Below the pieces are notes generated by a model that made no database searches, was not told the DNA's origin, and worked only from the letters and a program-made list of their open reading frames with translations. Positions 6,260-6,815 of a stretch of DNA of 6,815 nt are shown piece after piece. The DNA comes from Endomicrobium sp. (GTDB taxonomy: Bacteria; Elusimicrobiota; Endomicrobiia; Endomicrobiales; Endomicrobiaceae): NCBI GenBank assembly GCA_031278115.1, contig JAITKZ010000105.1, positions 1-6,815 on the forward strand. Direction: 5' to 3'. A program made the position numbers and the translations under genes. Each line of letters begins with the position of its first letter. Position 1 is the stretch's first letter.

Positions 6260-6815
6260 ATGCCTAAATATTTAGTTATAGTTGAGTCCCCGGCAAAAGA
6301 AAAAACTATATTCAAAATTTTGGGAAAAGATTTTAAGGTTAAAAGTTCTTATGGTCATATAAGAGATTTGCCTAAAAGCAAACTTGGAATAGATATAGAA
6401 AATAGTTTTGAGCCGACATATACTAACATGCCTAAGGCTAAAAAAGTTATATCTGACTTAAAGAAAGAAGCAGCTAAAGCCGATATAATCTATTTAGCCA
6501 CAGATTTTGACCGCGAGGGAGAAGCCATTGCTTGGCATTTAAAAGAAGCTTTAAATCTCCCAGATTCAAAAATTTCAAGAATAACATTTCATGAAATTAC
6601 ACCTGAAGCCATATTAGATTCTGTAAAGCACCCAAGAAGTTTGAATATGGGGCTTGTAAACAGCCAGCAGGCGCGCAGATTACTAGACAGGCTTGTCGGT
6701 TATAAACTTTCCCCTCTTTTGTGGAAAAAAATAAAAATAGGGCTTTCTGCAGGTAGAGTACAGTCTGTAGCGGTAATGCTTATATGCAACAGGGAAGAAG
6801 AAGTTAAAAGATTCA
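6260..6815 (+). CDS. topA: DNA topoisomerase I, 5' part (cut by the window edge)
   Basis: Type IA topoisomerase that relaxes negative supercoils on the nucleoid. The first 185 residues are present and the frame is open to the last base. The TOPRIM domain is clear: [12 protein letters not shown] with Glu9, the conserved [11 protein letters not shown], and [14 protein letters not shown] with the metal-binding Asp82, Asp84 and Glu86. It is followed by [28 protein letters not shown] and [11 protein letters not shown], all core motifs of bacterial TopA. The catalytic tyrosine and the C-terminal zinc domains lie beyond the window, so completeness cannot be judged. The start is certain from the ribosome binding site and the family's usual N-terminus. 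It lies 50 nt after dprA, most likely in one transcript. Confidence 0.97.
   Translation, partial: MPKYLVIVESPAKEKTIFKILGKDFKVKSSYGHIRDLPKSKLGIDIENSFEPTYTNMPKAKKVISDLKKEAAKADIIYLATDFDREGEAIAWHLKEALNLPDSKISRITFHEITPEAILDSVKHPRSLNMGLVNSQQARRLLDRLVGYKLSPLLWKKIKIGLSAGRVQSVAVMLICNREEEVKRF

Overview
The window looks like a chromosomal piece of an AT-rich, anaerobic bacterium with ongoing gene decay. It carries an [FeFe]-hydrogenase maturase (hydG), a hexose/organophosphate antiporter of the kind used by intracellular bacteria, a threonyl-tRNA synthetase without the N-terminal TGS domain, an intact dprA, and two gene remnants. This combination fits Elusimicrobiota, and within it the Endomicrobium-type symbionts of termite-gut flagellates, which live on host sugar phosphates. 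That assignment is inference from gene content; nothing here proves it (no rRNA in the window).

Layout. The left two thirds (1-4903) are all on the minus strand. Read in the direction of transcription they are: thrS (4894-3155), hydG (3098-1710), a broken FkbM-type methyltransferase N-terminus (1695-1448), an OPA-family sugar-phosphate transporter (1461-169), and the C-terminal part of a broken GT4 glycosyltransferase that runs off the left edge (172-1). The right third is on the plus strand: dprA (5115-6209) and the 5' part of topA (6260-6815, cut by the window edge). The two blocks diverge from a 211-220 bp control region (about 4895-5114), which holds a -10 box facing thrS, a good promoter facing dprA and an inverted repeat.

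Main point. The transporter sits exactly between two fragments of cell-surface polysaccharide genes. The methyltransferase fragment ends where the transporter begins, even supplying its ribosome binding site. The glycosyltransferase fragment begins where the transporter ends. The simplest reading is that the transporter replaced the 3' part of one surface gene and the 5' part of the next, or landed there and the flanks then decayed. That would be a trade of surface glycosylation for uptake of host sugar phosphate, which suits a shift to intracellular life.

Other points. dprA has no Shine-Dalgarno sequence and a promoter whose predicted start lies about 3 nt before the ATG, so it may be made from a leaderless mRNA. 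thrS probably starts at its second ATG. hydG must start at a TTG. topA follows dprA in the widespread dprA-topA order, with a small hairpin between them.
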